Assembly (NCBI RefSeq): GCF_003205235.1
Contig: NZ_QJSM01000044.1
Location: 1 to 64,000 of the forward strand
Origin: Thermoplasma sp. Kam2015
Lineage (GTDB): Archaea; Thermoplasmatota; Thermoplasmata; Thermoplasmatales; Thermoplasmataceae
Direction: 5' to 3'
DNA length: 64,000 bases
The position numbers were made by a program, and so were the translations under genes. Each line of letters starts with the position of its first letter. Within the stretch, counting starts at the first letter, position 1. Positions 17,903 through 29,879 of this stretch are shown piece after piece. The notes beneath the pieces are model-generated. The model was not told where the DNA came from and ran no database searches. It worked only from the letters and a program-made list of their open reading frames with translations.

Positions 17903-18046
17903 ATTTTTAAATTTTTTGTAAGGCTGGTAAAACCAGCTTCAGTGTATTCCATCTTAATTTTTTATCCTCTGCTTTCCTGCATGTTGCTGATGATCTGCTG
18001 CCCGATCCGTTGAAGAGGTATATATATCAAGTAAGAATTGTGAAAT

Positions 18047-18895
18047 ATGGCAAAGGGAACAATAAAGACAAATACACCGCCGCCTGCTCCGGTTATTGCG
18101 CCACCAGGCAAATCGACGAAGTACAAGGTTAAGTATACAATAACCGTTATGAGCGGCAAGGGAGGTGTTGGAAAATCCACCGTGGCCGTTAATCTGGCCG
18201 TATCTCTGGCAAAGAGAGGGCTGAAGGTCGGCCTGATAGACGCAGACATAAACGGCCCAGACGACCCCAAGCTGCTGGGCGTTTCTGATCTGAAGCTCTA
18301 TGCAGATGAGGAGGGTATAATACCGGCTGAGACGAGATATGGAGTGCGCGTGGTATCAATGGGATTCCTGATCCCCACTGAAGATACCCCAATAATATGG
18401 CGCGGATCGTTGATGCACAAGGCCATACAGCAGTTTCTGGAGGACGTCAACTGGAAGGACACGGACATCGTGGTTCTGGACATGCCTCCTGGAACCGGCG
18501 ATGTTGCCCTCAGCGTGGCGCAGCTCATCCCTGAATCCAACGGTGTTGTCATCGTTGTGACGCCTCAGGATGTCGCGCTTCTGGATGCAAGGAAGGCCAT
18601 AAACTTCGCAAAACAGTTAAAGCTGCCAGTTCTTGGAATAATCGAAAACATGAGCGGTTTCGTATGCCCGCACTGCGGCAATGTTACCTATATATTCAAG
18701 AACGGGGGCGGAGAGAGATCAGCAAAGGAATACAATCTGCCGTTCCTTGGAAAAATACCGCTTATTCCAGAGATCGCTGATAACGGAGATAAGGGGATAC
18801 CTGCCGTCGAGATAAACGACAAGATAAAAGAGATATTCGACAGTATAGTCGATCAAATACTCAAAGAAGCACAGATAGAGAACATAAAACAGTGA
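18047..18895 (+). CDS. Mrp/NBP35-type P-loop ATPase, Fe-S cluster carrier
   Basis: 282 residues. Deviant Walker A GKGGVGKST at about 36-44, switch DADINGPDDP at 65-74, and a CPHC pair near residue 206 that holds a bridging 4Fe-4S cluster between two subunits. The first 30 residues are a Pro-rich lead. It loads Fe-S clusters onto apo-proteins in the cytoplasm. One oddity: the family usually reads DADIxGPSxP; here Ser is replaced by Asp. Single gene, convergent with the 23S rRNA gene, separated by a T-rich terminator. Confidence 0.93.
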   Translation: MAKGTIKTNTPPPAPVIAPPGKSTKYKVKYTITVMSGKGGVGKSTVAVNLAVSLAKRGLKVGLIDADINGPDDPKLLGVSDLKLYADEEGIIPAETRYGVRVVSMGFLIPTEDTPIIWRGSLMHKAIQQFLEDVNWKDTDIVVLDMPPGTGDVALSVAQLIPESNGVVIVVTPQDVALLDARKAINFAKQLKLPVLGIIENMSGFVCPHCGNVTYIFKNGGGERSAKEYNLPFLGKIPLIPEIADNGDKGIPAVEINDKIKEIFDSIVDQILKEAQIENIKQ

Positions 18896-18967
18896 AAACT
18901 CATTTATTTTATACTTAATTTTTAAATTTACATAGCTATCGCTAATCATCTTAGATTTAAGGACCAA

Positions 18968-19004
18968 CACAAAAAAACTATAAAAACAATAAAAAACAAA
19001 AATC
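18968..19004 (-). terminator. T-rich terminator of the 23S rRNA gene
   Basis: On the minus strand, directly after the rRNA processing stem, there are several runs of five to seven T (complement of aaaaaaa, aaaaa and aaaaaa runs). Oligo-T runs are the standard termination signal of archaeal RNA polymerase. Confidence 0.6.
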
Positions 19005-19006
19005 AA

Positions 19007-19015
19007 ACACGCTTA
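19007..19015 (-). repeat. 3' arm of the 23S rRNA processing stem
   Basis: The sequence acacgctta (plus strand) is the reverse complement of taagcgtgt at 22037-22045. The two 9-base arms flank the 23S gene and can pair in the precursor. Inside them the segments gaattc...agac (about 19017-19032) and gtctcatcaaaattc (21981-21995) extend the pairing with a few mismatches and bulges. This is the expected position of the stem cut by the archaeal splicing endonuclease. Confidence 0.7.
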
Positions 19016-19039
19016 TGAATTCGACCAGACGAGAATTTA

Positions 19040-21965
<2,926 letters not shown>

Positions 21966-22004
21966 GCCATCTCTCATCTAGTCTCATCAAAATTCGACAT
22001 CTTC

Positions 22005-22029
22005 CCTTTTAATGTAATGCATTAAAAGG
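22005..22029 (-). repeat. Hairpin in the 23S leader
   Basis: Perfect inverted repeat, ccttttaatg at 22005-22014 and cattaaaagg at 22020-22029, with a 5-base loop. It lies in the transcribed leader between the processing-stem arm and the mature 5' end. Confidence 0.6.
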
Positions 22030-22036
22030 TGCATTG

Positions 22037-22045
22037 TAAGCGTGT
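22037..22045 (-). repeat. 5' arm of the 23S rRNA processing stem
   Basis: taagcgtgt, reverse complement of 19007-19015; see that entry. The arms lie about 80 bases before the mature 5' end and 30 bases after the mature 3' end. Confidence 0.7.
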
Positions 22046-22136
22046 ATGGACTATATCATTAACAGGGATATAAGCATTTTGATCCTGAAGCCCAATTATC
22101 TAATAATTTTATATTACTTCCCCTTCGGAAATAATA

Positions 22137-22150
22137 ATATATTTTTATAC
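22137..22150 (-). promoter_or_regulatory. Probable 23S rRNA promoter (TATA box)
   Basis: On the minus strand the sequence reads gtataaaaatatat, a strong archaeal TATA element, about 90 bases before the processing-stem arm. A second candidate, taatataaaattatt, is at 22102-22116. Transcription would start near 22115-22120 or near 22080. Confidence 0.55.
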
Positions 22151-22183
22151 TTAGATTTCAATCGGAACTAGAAAAAAGCTGTT

Positions 22184-22588
22184 TCAATGCCAATCTGCTG
22201 GTGCGCCATGAATTATGTCACGCTTCCAGATTGGAGCTCTTTCCTTGATCTGGTCTATGATATACCTGCAGGCGCTGAAGGCCTGATCCCTGTGCGGAGC
22301 CGACACCGCAATGACCACAGAGTCCTCTGTTATCTGTACGGTGCCTATCCGGTGAACAACTGCAGCATCGGTTATGTTAAATCTTTCAACACAGTAATTC
22401 ACCATGGATTCTATTTCCCTTATCGCCATTTCACGGTAGCTCTCATAATACAGCGCGTCAACCCTGATACCGTCCGATTCTTCACGCACAGTCCCCTCAA
22501 ATGTCACTATGGCGCCGGCTTTTGGATTCCTCACCCGTTCTATGAGATCTTCAACGGATATCTTCGATTCCACGATGTCTATAAACAT
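22184..22588 (-). CDS. moaE: Molybdopterin synthase catalytic subunit MoaE
   Basis: 134 residues. Family signatures: GAIVTFEGTVRE near residue 25, YESYREMA near 47, VVHRIGTV near 75, and the active-site lysines in the QIKERAPIWK segment at about 112-121. It makes molybdopterin from precursor Z using sulfur carried on MoaD. MoaD is not adjacent. The next gene upstream on the same strand, a degenerate alpha/beta hydrolase-like protein, ends 8 bases before its start, so the two are probably one transcript. Confidence 0.95.
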   Translation of the reverse strand: MFIDIVESKISVEDLIERVRNPKAGAIVTFEGTVREESDGIRVDALYYESYREMAIREIESMVNYCVERFNITDAAVVHRIGTVQITEDSVVIAVSAPHRDQAFSACRYIIDQIKERAPIWKRDIIHGAPADWH

Positions 22589-22596
22589 GCGAACAC

Positions 22597-23187
22597 CTAG
22601 TCAATGGCAATATAGTTTCGGAGCATGGAGAAGAACCTGTCTGTGCTGTCCTTCAATGGCCTCTTACTTCCATCAAAAACCTTGAACACAGAACCTGCGA
22701 TCAGGTCATGATAGGACTGGCCGATCATGGTTTCGCGGTATCCCCTTGCACCACCCCATACCAGCAAAACTGGCTTCTGAACCCGATACAGTTCCTCTGC
22801 ATACCCCTCATAGCCGGTACCGTCCACCACGATCACATTGCTGTATTTCTCTGGATGGTTCATAGAACATTTCAATGCAACATCCGCGTTTATGCCCTCG
22901 CCCATCAGCATAACGTTCTTCAATTTCATGGCCTGCACAAAATCGTAGTAAAATTCCGAGGCGGTATCAATGCTCCCGTGATATTTTGAATTCTCACCTT
23001 CATTTCCCGGAAATACCGGCATGTATACATTTACATTCCACTGAACTATCCTGTCCGGTGCCCTGATATCATTCCAGATGCCTTCCCCGTTTATGTCTAT
23101 AAGCACAAGGTTCTTCTTGATCCCTGCCTTTGCAGTATAGCTGTAAAGGATTTTTGAACCGGAGATCAGGATCTCTCCACTTTCCAT
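22597..23187 (-). CDS. Alpha/beta hydrolase-like protein lacking the nucleophile
   Basis: 196 residues with the order of an alpha/beta hydrolase: strand NLVLIDING, strand VNVYMPVFPG, a helix, then the nucleophile-elbow position LMGEGINAD (about residues 95-103), strand VIVVDG, and KPVLLVWGG with a late Asp. At the elbow, where GxSxG is expected, the sequence is GEGIN, so the Ser (or Asp/Cys) nucleophile is absent. It is probably a non-catalytic or altered member. Cotranscription with moaE is likely from the 8-base gap. No signal peptide. Fold assignment is by pattern only. Confidence 0.55.
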   Translation of the reverse strand: MESGEILISGSKILYSYTAKAGIKKNLVLIDINGEGIWNDIRAPDRIVQWNVNVYMPVFPGNEGENSKYHGSIDTASEFYYDFVQAMKLKNVMLMGEGINADVALKCSMNHPEKYSNVIVVDGTGYEGYAEELYRVQKPVLLVWGGARGYRETMIGQSYHDLIAGSVFKVFDGSKRPLKDSTDRFFSMLRNYIAID

Positions 23188-23410
23188 ACATGATCATTTC
23201 ATTCGATTATACTAATATTGGGGAATCATGATCCGTTCTCGTTGTACAGGGTGGCATTGTAATATTTGCTTGACCAAGTGCCATAAAATGCATTCTGATA
23301 CAACGGCATGCCTGCAGCATAGCATCGCTGTGTATTCCAAGAAAATACAGTAGGCATCTTGCCTTTATGAACTGGTTGCCGGATCGCATAATGTGCGGTC
23401 TCAGAAAGTT

Positions 23411-23419
23411 AAATAAATA
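23411..23419 (+). promoter_or_regulatory. TATA box of tRNA-Gln
   Basis: aaataaata, about 25 bases before the first base of the tRNA at 23440, the spacing expected for an archaeal promoter. Confidence 0.55.
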
Positions 23420-23439
23420 CAGTTTGCATGATCGTGCAT

Positions 23440-23512
23440 AGCCCTGTGGTGTAGTGGACAAGCATTTTGGACTTTGGATCCAAAGACGGCAGTTCGAATC
23501 TGCCCAGGGCTA
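23440..23512 (+). tRNA. tRNA-Gln (anticodon TTG)
   Basis: 73 bases with a 7-bp acceptor stem (agccctg with cagggct), discriminator A, anticodon stem ttgga/tccaa with loop ctttgga giving anticodon TTG, and a T arm with ttcgaat. CCA is not encoded. No intron. A protein gene starts 13 bases downstream on the same strand. Confidence 0.95.
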
Positions 23513-23525
23513 TCAAGGTGCAAAG

Positions 23526-23984
23526 ATGGCAGATCCTGTCCAAGTAGAGACGCAGCCCTCCGTAAAACGCGCAAGGAAGATCGCCGCAGCTGTAGCATTG
23601 GCTGTTATAGCCATTTCATTTGGGATCGTCTATGGATTATCTCTGAACGGAACCGTAACAGTGAACGTAATGTACGTGAACGTAGTGCTGAACGAAAATG
23701 GCGCATCAAGGACCATTTCGATCCAGTTCAATCATGAAACTCTCTCATCCGGCGAAAAGGTGTACCTGTCGCTGCAGCTGAATGGGGGCAGCACCGGTAC
23801 GACATTAAATTCCATAAGTTCAGGCACGCCCGGGTTCACCGTGGGATCCGTGACTCCACTTCCCATAACAATACCTCCAGATCAGCATTACGATCTGAAG
23901 CTGTTCTTCGTTACGCCGTCGCATGATTATGCGGGCGACATCACCATCCTAATCTCGGCGGATCAGCCCCAGGCTGCGTCATGA
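23526..23984 (+). CDS. Membrane-anchored extracytoplasmic protein of unknown function
   Basis: 152 residues. A short basic N-terminus (VKRARKI) is followed by one hydrophobic helix (about 20-43), then a Ser/Thr/Gly-rich beta-type domain of about 105 residues that would lie outside the cell, anchored at its N-terminus (or secreted if cleaved). The outer part resembles an immunoglobulin-like sandwich in its alternation of hydrophobic strands, but I recognise no family. It starts just after tRNA-Gln and may be read through from that promoter. Confidence 0.7.
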   Translation: MADPVQVETQPSVKRARKIAAAVALAVIAISFGIVYGLSLNGTVTVNVMYVNVVLNENGASRTISIQFNHETLSSGEKVYLSLQLNGGSTGTTLNSISSGTPGFTVGSVTPLPITIPPDQHYDLKLFFVTPSHDYAGDITILISADQPQAAS

Positions 23985-24099
23985 ATTGCAGACAGATCGC
24001 CATAGATGATCACCTTCTGGATCAAATAGAAAAATCCTGAAAAACGTGCTCGCTATGCTATTGCATGAAAAAATAATATAAAGAAATATGAGATAGTTT

Positions 24100-25077
24100 T
24101 TATCTTTCTACTTCAGCCTTTGATCCTGCCTGCATCTTCGAGAAACTGTTCGCCACGTAGACCATGTATATCAGCATCAGGATCAGCAGTATTCCCCCAC
24201 CGAGGGTTATGTAGAAGTAGGCTGTGGCCATGGCGGTATTGGTAAGAAACGCCGACACTGGAAGCGTCCCACCGAAGAATTTTGGATAGACCAGCGAATA
24301 GAACGGATAGATGGACAATGTAAGGAGGGAAAGAAATACTATCTTATTCTCTATGATCTTTCTTGTTGGCCTGTAATAGAACAGCGCCGGTGCTGCAAGA
24401 CCTATTATTATGGTTATGATAAGAACTGGCGAAAATGGTACTGCAGTTATTGCAGAGTGTATCCATATCACCGCGCCTATTTCAAGTATGACGCCCAGAT
24501 ATGAAGCTACCAACGATACCTTCATGTAATTCTCCAGTCCATAGAATATGAACGAAAACCCGTACATCAGGATGATGGCTCCTATGACAAACAGGATATC
24601 TCCAGGCGCCGCTGCCCATTTTCCGGCGTTGAAAGCCATCTTTGACAGGATCACGCCGCCGCCAGTTACAACGGACGATGCGAATATGACGAAGACTAAG
24701 CAGAACAGGCATTCGAAGATGGAGAATATCGAATACATGGATCTGTCGTTCAACCAGCCCTTCTTTATGAATTCACCGAATATTATGAAGGCGTTTCTTC
24801 CTATGAATGCTATCAGGAGGATAAGCAGAGGCACGGCAAATATGTATGCTGCAGGTATCAGTATTGATGGATAGGCAAAATCAGATGTGACGACCCAGAA
24901 AGCTATGAATGTGCCTGTCAGCTCCCATATGGGTATAACATAGGGACTGACCTTTTTCTTAGATCCTTCGTAGTGGAAGAGAAAGAGCATTGCTCCCATC
25001 GACTCTGTGATGAAGAGGGCAAGCATTATCGACATTATGAGGAAATTTAAACCAAACACTGCGTTCATATTTTGCAC
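24100..25077 (-). CDS. cydB: Cytochrome bd-type quinol oxidase subunit II
   Basis: 325 residues with about nine hydrophobic helices; a CydB-like protein by position 1 base after the cydA stop and by overall layout. It is the non-haem partner of CydA. Sequence identity signals are weaker than for CydA, as usual for archaeal CydB. The first residues (MQNMNAVFGLNFLIMSIMLALFITESMGAMLFL region) correspond to helix 1. Ends with a basic tail. Confidence 0.8.
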   Translation of the reverse strand: MQNMNAVFGLNFLIMSIMLALFITESMGAMLFLFHYEGSKKKVSPYVIPIWELTGTFIAFWVVTSDFAYPSILIPAAYIFAVPLLILLIAFIGRNAFIIFGEFIKKGWLNDRSMYSIFSIFECLFCLVFVIFASSVVTGGGVILSKMAFNAGKWAAAPGDILFVIGAIILMYGFSFIFYGLENYMKVSLVASYLGVILEIGAVIWIHSAITAVPFSPVLIITIIIGLAAPALFYYRPTRKIIENKIVFLSLLTLSIYPFYSLVYPKFFGGTLPVSAFLTNTAMATAYFYITLGGGILLILMLIYMVYVANSFSKMQAGSKAEVER

Positions 25078-25078
25078 C

Positions 25079-26446
25079 TCAGAAGTTGACCCCTGTTGCG
25101 GACTGGGATTCCGAAACTTCCTTGCTGACCTCTTCCCTGTTGAACACTCTCGCCGAGAAGTAGAACGACACCGGTATCAACAGCGTGTAGAAGATGATCA
25201 TCGCTATACCCGGGCCTATCATCGAGGTTGTGGTGTTCGCACCCTGGTATACATACATTACGTTATATATTATCCATGGCTGCCTCCCGACTTCATCCAC
25301 AACCCAACCATCCTCCATGGTGTACATTGATATCAATCCGAAAAGCGGAAACAGAATTGCCATCCATTTATTGCTGTATGGCTGCTTCTTCATGGCCCAC
25401 ATTATCAGATAAGCAAGCAAGTAGAGACCGATCAGTATACCGAACAGAACCATCAGATCGAACATGGTGTGCACTATCAGTGGCGGCCATTCATTCATCG
25501 GATAGTACATAAGTCCCTTTGGTACAACATAGGATGCGTTACCTGTTCCAGCAAGCAAGCTCTGCAGGCCAGGTATCGTAATAGCACCCACGATCTTGCC
25601 GTATGCGATTGTACCGAAGAGCTTCTCTGGCTCAAATGCACGGCCCCCCATAAGATTCAGCTCTATGGCGGAATACTTAAGTGGCTGATAGGCGATCAGC
25701 GCACTGGCCTCAAGGGATCCGGATATGCCTGTGAGTATCACGTAGAACATGGATAGGGCTGCCGCTATCTTGCTTCCCTTCATATAAAATGTTCGCTCAT
25801 CGATGTCCTTCGACCTCAGATATCTGTACGCGAAGTAGCCACCTATAAGCATTGTTCCGGCAAGGAGTGTCTCAGGTACGACATGCGCGATCTGGGCCAG
25901 GAAGGAGGGCGCATTAACTGATGCCCATGGATTCACGTCCACGATCTTGCCCGTACTCTCGTACACTGGTATGTTGAATCCATTGGGCGTATTCATCCAG
26001 GCATTGACCATCACTATAAAAGCTGCCGAACCGAGTGTTCCTGCCCCAATGAAGAACGTGAGGATCCAGTGCGTTATCCTGTTCTTAAATGCATCCCAGT
26101 AGTATATGTATATTATGAGAAATATGGTCTCCGTAAAGAAGGCAAAGATCTCCAGGTAAAAGGGAACCATTGCAACTGCTGCTACAACTGCAAAGAACTT
26201 CGGAAACAGTATGACAAGCTCAGCCGCCATCACTATGCCGCTTGCCGTTCCTATGGCAAAAAATATCGTGAATACCTTGGCGAGTCTTTTTGCCATCAGA
26301 TCATAATATTTGTCCTTGTATCTTATGCCCAGGTACTCAGCCACACTGAGAACGACAATGGTAGAGATGCTCATCGTGACCAGTATTATGTGAACACCGA
26401 TCGAGTAGGCGAAGAGCAACCTGTCAAAAGTCGTTATAAACGCCAT
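25079..26446 (-). CDS. cydA: Cytochrome bd-type quinol oxidase subunit I
   Basis: 455 residues, nine or more membrane helices. His near residue 18 in the first helix (IGVHIILV), His near 187 (AQIAHVVPETLLAG) and the conserved GRQPWIIYNV segment near residue 390 fit the haem-binding scheme of CydA. It oxidises quinol and reduces oxygen in the cell membrane. It forms an operon with cydB, 1 base apart. The Q-loop is short. The promoter must lie in the AT-rich region shared with the divergent tenA gene. Confidence 0.93.
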   Translation of the reverse strand: MAFITTFDRLLFAYSIGVHIILVTMSISTIVVLSVAEYLGIRYKDKYYDLMAKRLAKVFTIFFAIGTASGIVMAAELVILFPKFFAVVAAVAMVPFYLEIFAFFTETIFLIIYIYYWDAFKNRITHWILTFFIGAGTLGSAAFIVMVNAWMNTPNGFNIPVYESTGKIVDVNPWASVNAPSFLAQIAHVVPETLLAGTMLIGGYFAYRYLRSKDIDERTFYMKGSKIAAALSMFYVILTGISGSLEASALIAYQPLKYSAIELNLMGGRAFEPEKLFGTIAYGKIVGAITIPGLQSLLAGTGNASYVVPKGLMYYPMNEWPPLIVHTMFDLMVLFGILIGLYLLAYLIMWAMKKQPYSNKWMAILFPLFGLISMYTMEDGWVVDEVGRQPWIIYNVMYVYQGANTTTSMIGPGIAMIIFYTLLIPVSFYFSARVFNREEVSKEVSESQSATGVNF

Positions 26447-26707
26447 ATTTTGATTAATAACTGGTTCATATTTAAACCTTATTTTATTATATAATAATCT
26501 TTCGTAATTAGATAATGCTACATAGCACTATCATGCGTCATTTATGTAAAAAGCCTAAATATACGGTTTTTTTAGCTTATCAAATTCGAAGAATAAGGCT
26601 TAAATTTTAGGGCATATGGATCGAATGTAGCATCAAAATATACAATTATTCATTATCTCCTTCAAATTTTCAAAAAGAAAAAATACAATGATCCCCTTTA
26701 TGATATT

Positions 26708-27325
26708 ATGATAGCGGAAAGCTTGAAGTCTCTCTATGATGACGAATGGAAGGGGTATGTGGATCATGAATTTGTATCGAGGATGAGAAATGGAGATCTG
26801 CCAATAGAAAACTTCAAATTTTACCTCGTCCAGGATTCGCTATATGTGAACGAGATGATCAAGGCTGTGATAAGGTCGGCAGAACTGATGCCAAGCGATA
26901 TGGCCTTTCAGATACTATCCGCCGTCATCTTGGGAAGGGACAAGGGCATGGAAACGCATGCTTATCTGGAAAATGAACTTGGCGTAGAGGGCAACGGCAG
27001 GATGACCATGACAACGTATTCCTACACCAGGCATCTCCGTTATTCATCCACAATCGGATGGCCACAGTTCCTTGCAGCTTGGATACCATGTATGTGGGGC
27101 TATTCTGAGGTCGGCAGGTCTGTCTCTTCATCTCCCAATAAATATTACAGGATGTGGGCTGAATTCTATGCTTCGAAAGAATATGCAGACAGAGTGTCCG
27201 TAATACTGAGCGCAATGGACAGATTCAATGGCGATATAACTGAGATCAAGGATTACTTTCTCATCAGCCTGAAATTTGAACAGCGTTTCTGGCAGGCCGC
27301 GCTGGAGATGGAAAGCCCCATCTGA
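26708..27325 (+). CDS. tenA: TenA-family protein (thiaminase II-like)
   Basis: 205 residues, all helical. Hallmarks: FYLVQDSLYVNEM near 38-50, the active-site Cys in the segment IPCMWGYSEVG near residue 127, and the C-terminal FEQRFWQAALEM. TenA hydrolyses damaged thiamine pyrimidines (aminopyrimidine) for salvage. No thiamine genes are adjacent, so the substrate remains open. A start at ATG 26708 fits the family; the upstream region is AT-rich and shared with cydA. Confidence 0.9.
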   Translation: MIAESLKSLYDDEWKGYVDHEFVSRMRNGDLPIENFKFYLVQDSLYVNEMIKAVIRSAELMPSDMAFQILSAVILGRDKGMETHAYLENELGVEGNGRMTMTTYSYTRHLRYSSTIGWPQFLAAWIPCMWGYSEVGRSVSSSPNKYYRMWAEFYASKEYADRVSVILSAMDRFNGDITEIKDYFLISLKFEQRFWQAALEMESPI

Positions 27326-27452
27326 AAACATAGCTGTCTGGATCGGAACTATCAGCTATATCTTCATTCATCATTGTTTAATATCTGCGAGTACCTAAAC
27401 AGAAAGCCCATCATTCTATAAAAATATATTGTACAATTCGTTACGATCGTAC

Positions 27453-28532
27453 ATGTCGCTGAAAGGAGTTCTGATGGCTGGAGGAAAAGGGACAAGGCTG
27501 AGACCGATAACATATTCAATTCCAAAGCCTCTTGTTCCAGTTGCTGGCAAGCCCGTGATATCGTACATACTTGATGCGTTCTACAGATCCGGAATAAATG
27601 ACATAATAATCACAACTGGATACAAATTTGAATCCCTGATAAAGGGTGTGCTTGAAAATAAGAATGGAGACCAGAACATACTGTTTTCGGTTGAGAAGGA
27701 AGCTGCAGGCACTGCCGGCGGCGTCAAGCTTGCTGAAAATTTCCTGGACGATACCTTCGTCGTTGGAAGCGGAGATATACTTATCGACTTCGATGTTGGG
27801 GACATGATCAGGGAGCATCAGCATAAAAAGAACAAGATAACCATAGCCATCACAAAGGTCGATGATCCATCACAATTCGGTATAGCAGAGATAGATGAAG
27901 ACGGATACATCAAGAGATTTCTCGAAAAGCCCGGCAAAAATGAGACGTTCTCAGACACGATAAACGCTGGCGTTTACGTCATGGATCGATCTCTTCTTCG
28001 TTATATTCCTCAGACCGGACAGTACGACTTTGCGAAGGATCTCTTCCCGAAATTGCTCTCCCAGGGCGTGAAGATCGGAACATATTTGATAGATGGGGTA
28101 TGGCTGGATGCCGGCAGGCCAAAGGACGTCATAAAGGCAAACCAGATCATGGTTGAAAAATACGGAGAAAGTTTCAACGGATCTGGAAAGGCCATAGTCA
28201 GGTCGAAGGTTCCGGATGGCGCTTCTGTGAAGCCGCCGATATACATAGGCGAAGGTGTCCATATGGGCAAAAACATAACCATATCAGGATCGGCCGTTTA
28301 CGACAACGTCTCAATCGGGGACGATGTTCATATAGAGAATTCAGTTATAATGGCTTCTTCAAAGATAATGAGGGGAACGAAGGTGGTCAACTCCGTCATA
28401 ATGCAGAACACGACCATAGGCGAGGATTGCGAAATACATGAGAGCGTGCTCTCTCAGAAGCTTAACCTCCAAAACGGATCCAAAGTGTATCAGGTGGCCC
28501 TATCCTCTGAGATAGTACAGGATGAAAACTAG
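27453..28532 (+). CDS. Sugar-phosphate nucleotidyltransferase with C-terminal left-handed beta helix
   Basis: 359 residues from ATG 27453 (a TTG at 27429 is upstream). N-terminal nucleotidyltransferase with MAGGKGTRLRPIT and PKPLVPVAGKPVI motifs; about residues 1-240 form the Rossmann-like catalytic domain. Residues about 255-350 have hexapeptide repeats (left-handed beta helix). The product would be an NDP-sugar (dTDP-glucose, GDP-mannose or UDP-glucose type); the sequence does not tell which. A TATA-like tataaaaatat at 27417-27427 supports the ATG. Its 3' end overlaps that of the convergent DUF131 gene by 33 bases. Confidence 0.9.
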   Translation: MSLKGVLMAGGKGTRLRPITYSIPKPLVPVAGKPVISYILDAFYRSGINDIIITTGYKFESLIKGVLENKNGDQNILFSVEKEAAGTAGGVKLAENFLDDTFVVGSGDILIDFDVGDMIREHQHKKNKITIAITKVDDPSQFGIAEIDEDGYIKRFLEKPGKNETFSDTINAGVYVMDRSLLRYIPQTGQYDFAKDLFPKLLSQGVKIGTYLIDGVWLDAGRPKDVIKANQIMVEKYGESFNGSGKAIVRSKVPDGASVKPPIYIGEGVHMGKNITISGSAVYDNVSIGDDVHIENSVIMASSKIMRGTKVVNSVIMQNTTIGEDCEIHESVLSQKLNLQNGSKVYQVALSSEIVQDEN

Positions 28533-28913
28533 GATTATGAGAACGACAACGCCTATTGATATGTAAATTAAATTCTTATCATTTCCAAATATTATCGGAA
28601 TTGGGCCTATCATTATGAGGCCGCCATAGTGTTTTTCCTCTTTTCTCTCCTCGCGTGCATTATCCTCAAAGCTGCTTTCATATTCAGGCGGTATGAACAC
28701 CTGATCTGCATCCCTTTGGAACTGAAATGGAGAGAAGAACATCAGCACGATACCGAGGAATATGAGGAGAAACGGTATTATGGACAAACCTGAACCGTAT
28801 ATGATAGGAAATATGATAAAAAGAGCAAAATGAGCAATCCCGATTGCTGCCATGGCAATCAGGATCAGGATCCCAGCCAGTACCAGCAGGTAACCCAACC
28901 TGAATATGTTCAT
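28500..28913 (-). CDS. DUF131 membrane protein
   Basis: 137 residues with hydrophobic helices at about 6-28, 32-58 and 112-133 and the family segment GGLIMIGPIPIIFGNDK before the last helix. Members are found across archaea, function unknown. Starts 1 base before the stop-side gap of the coiled-coil gene (28915), so the two are one transcript. Confidence 0.85.
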   Translation of the reverse strand: MNIFRLGYLLVLAGILILIAMAAIGIAHFALFIIFPIIYGSGLSIIPFLLIFLGIVLMFFSPFQFQRDADQVFIPPEYESSFEDNAREERKEEKHYGGLIMIGPIPIIFGNDKNLIYISIGVVVLIILVFILYYLRG

Positions 28914-28914
28914 A

Positions 28915-29802
28915 TCACAGGAATCCCGCTTTCTGAAGGATCAATAGATCATCCGTGGTGAGTTCCTCACCGTTCTTGAATTTCTCGAAGAGGATCTCAG
29001 CCTTCTGCTGAAGCTCATCATCCTTTTCCTTCTTCTTGGTTGCCCTCTTCTTTGTCTTAAGCCCGGCTATTACCTTCTCTAGATCCTTGAGATCGTTCTT
29101 CGCCTGTATGAAAGCTTCATGTTCCTGTTCAGACTCCTTTCCGTATTTTATGGCCATCTCATGCATTTCATCGGCCTTCTTCCTGACCTCATCAAGTTCC
29201 TGGAGAGACTTGTTTATATCGTTGCTTATTTCGGATATCTGGTTTGATATTTCCTCTGCTCTCTTCTTCAGATCCCTTGCGAGCGTCTTTTCCTTTTCTA
29301 TCTCGGCCAGCAGATCTTTGACCTTCTCGTTCTCGCTGAGCTGTTTCTCCCTGTCCTCCTTCATCTTCTTGATCTCGTTGCTGAGGCGCTTAATCTCCTG
29401 CACAACCTTGTCCTCTTCCGCCTTTGTCAGCTGCATTGTTTCTTGTTTCTTTATCAGCTTCTGAAGCTCCCTTTCCTTGGCTCTGATCTCTCTCTGGTTC
29501 ACGTTCGTGTAGTTGGCTTCTTCAGCTATCTTTTTGTACTCCTTTCTTAGCTCTGAAAGCTTCTTAAAATGCTCTTCCTTCTCTGACCTTATCTTCTGAA
29601 CTTCCTCTATGAGGGCGTTCTTCTGTGATATCTTCTGTTTGACCTGGTCCCTCATTTCGTGAACCTTGGCGTTCAGCTGGTCCCTCTGTTCGGCATAATT
29701 ACGGCTTTGCTGTGCAGCTTCATCTCTTTTCTTTATATGCTCCTCTATTGCCTTTCTCAGAATGTCTCTCTTTTCCTCAAATTCCTGGAGAAGATCCGTC
29801 AT
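28915..29802 (-). CDS. Archaeal coiled-coil protein (COG1340 type)
   Basis: 295 residues, almost entirely coiled coil (about 1-230; heptads rich in Glu, Lys, Gln), then a Lys-rich linker (KKRATKKKEKDDE) and a short C-terminal helical part (FKNGEELTTDDLLILQKAGFL region). This matches the conserved archaeal family of long coiled-coil proteins, some of which are linked to ribosome or RNA binding. It is upstream of DUF131 and separated by 77 bases from the DRG GTPase gene, all on the minus strand. Confidence 0.85.
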   Translation of the reverse strand: MTDLLQEFEEKRDILRKAIEEHIKKRDEAAQQSRNYAEQRDQLNAKVHEMRDQVKQKISQKNALIEEVQKIRSEKEEHFKKLSELRKEYKKIAEEANYTNVNQREIRAKERELQKLIKKQETMQLTKAEEDKVVQEIKRLSNEIKKMKEDREKQLSENEKVKDLLAEIEKEKTLARDLKKRAEEISNQISEISNDINKSLQELDEVRKKADEMHEMAIKYGKESEQEHEAFIQAKNDLKDLEKVIAGLKTKKRATKKKEKDDELQQKAEILFEKFKNGEELTTDDLLILQKAGFL

Positions 29803-29879
29803 AGTAACACTTCATTGCAGAATTCTATCCTTTATTAATGTGAGGCATATATAGATTTCGCCATTTAACTTGTATGTGC

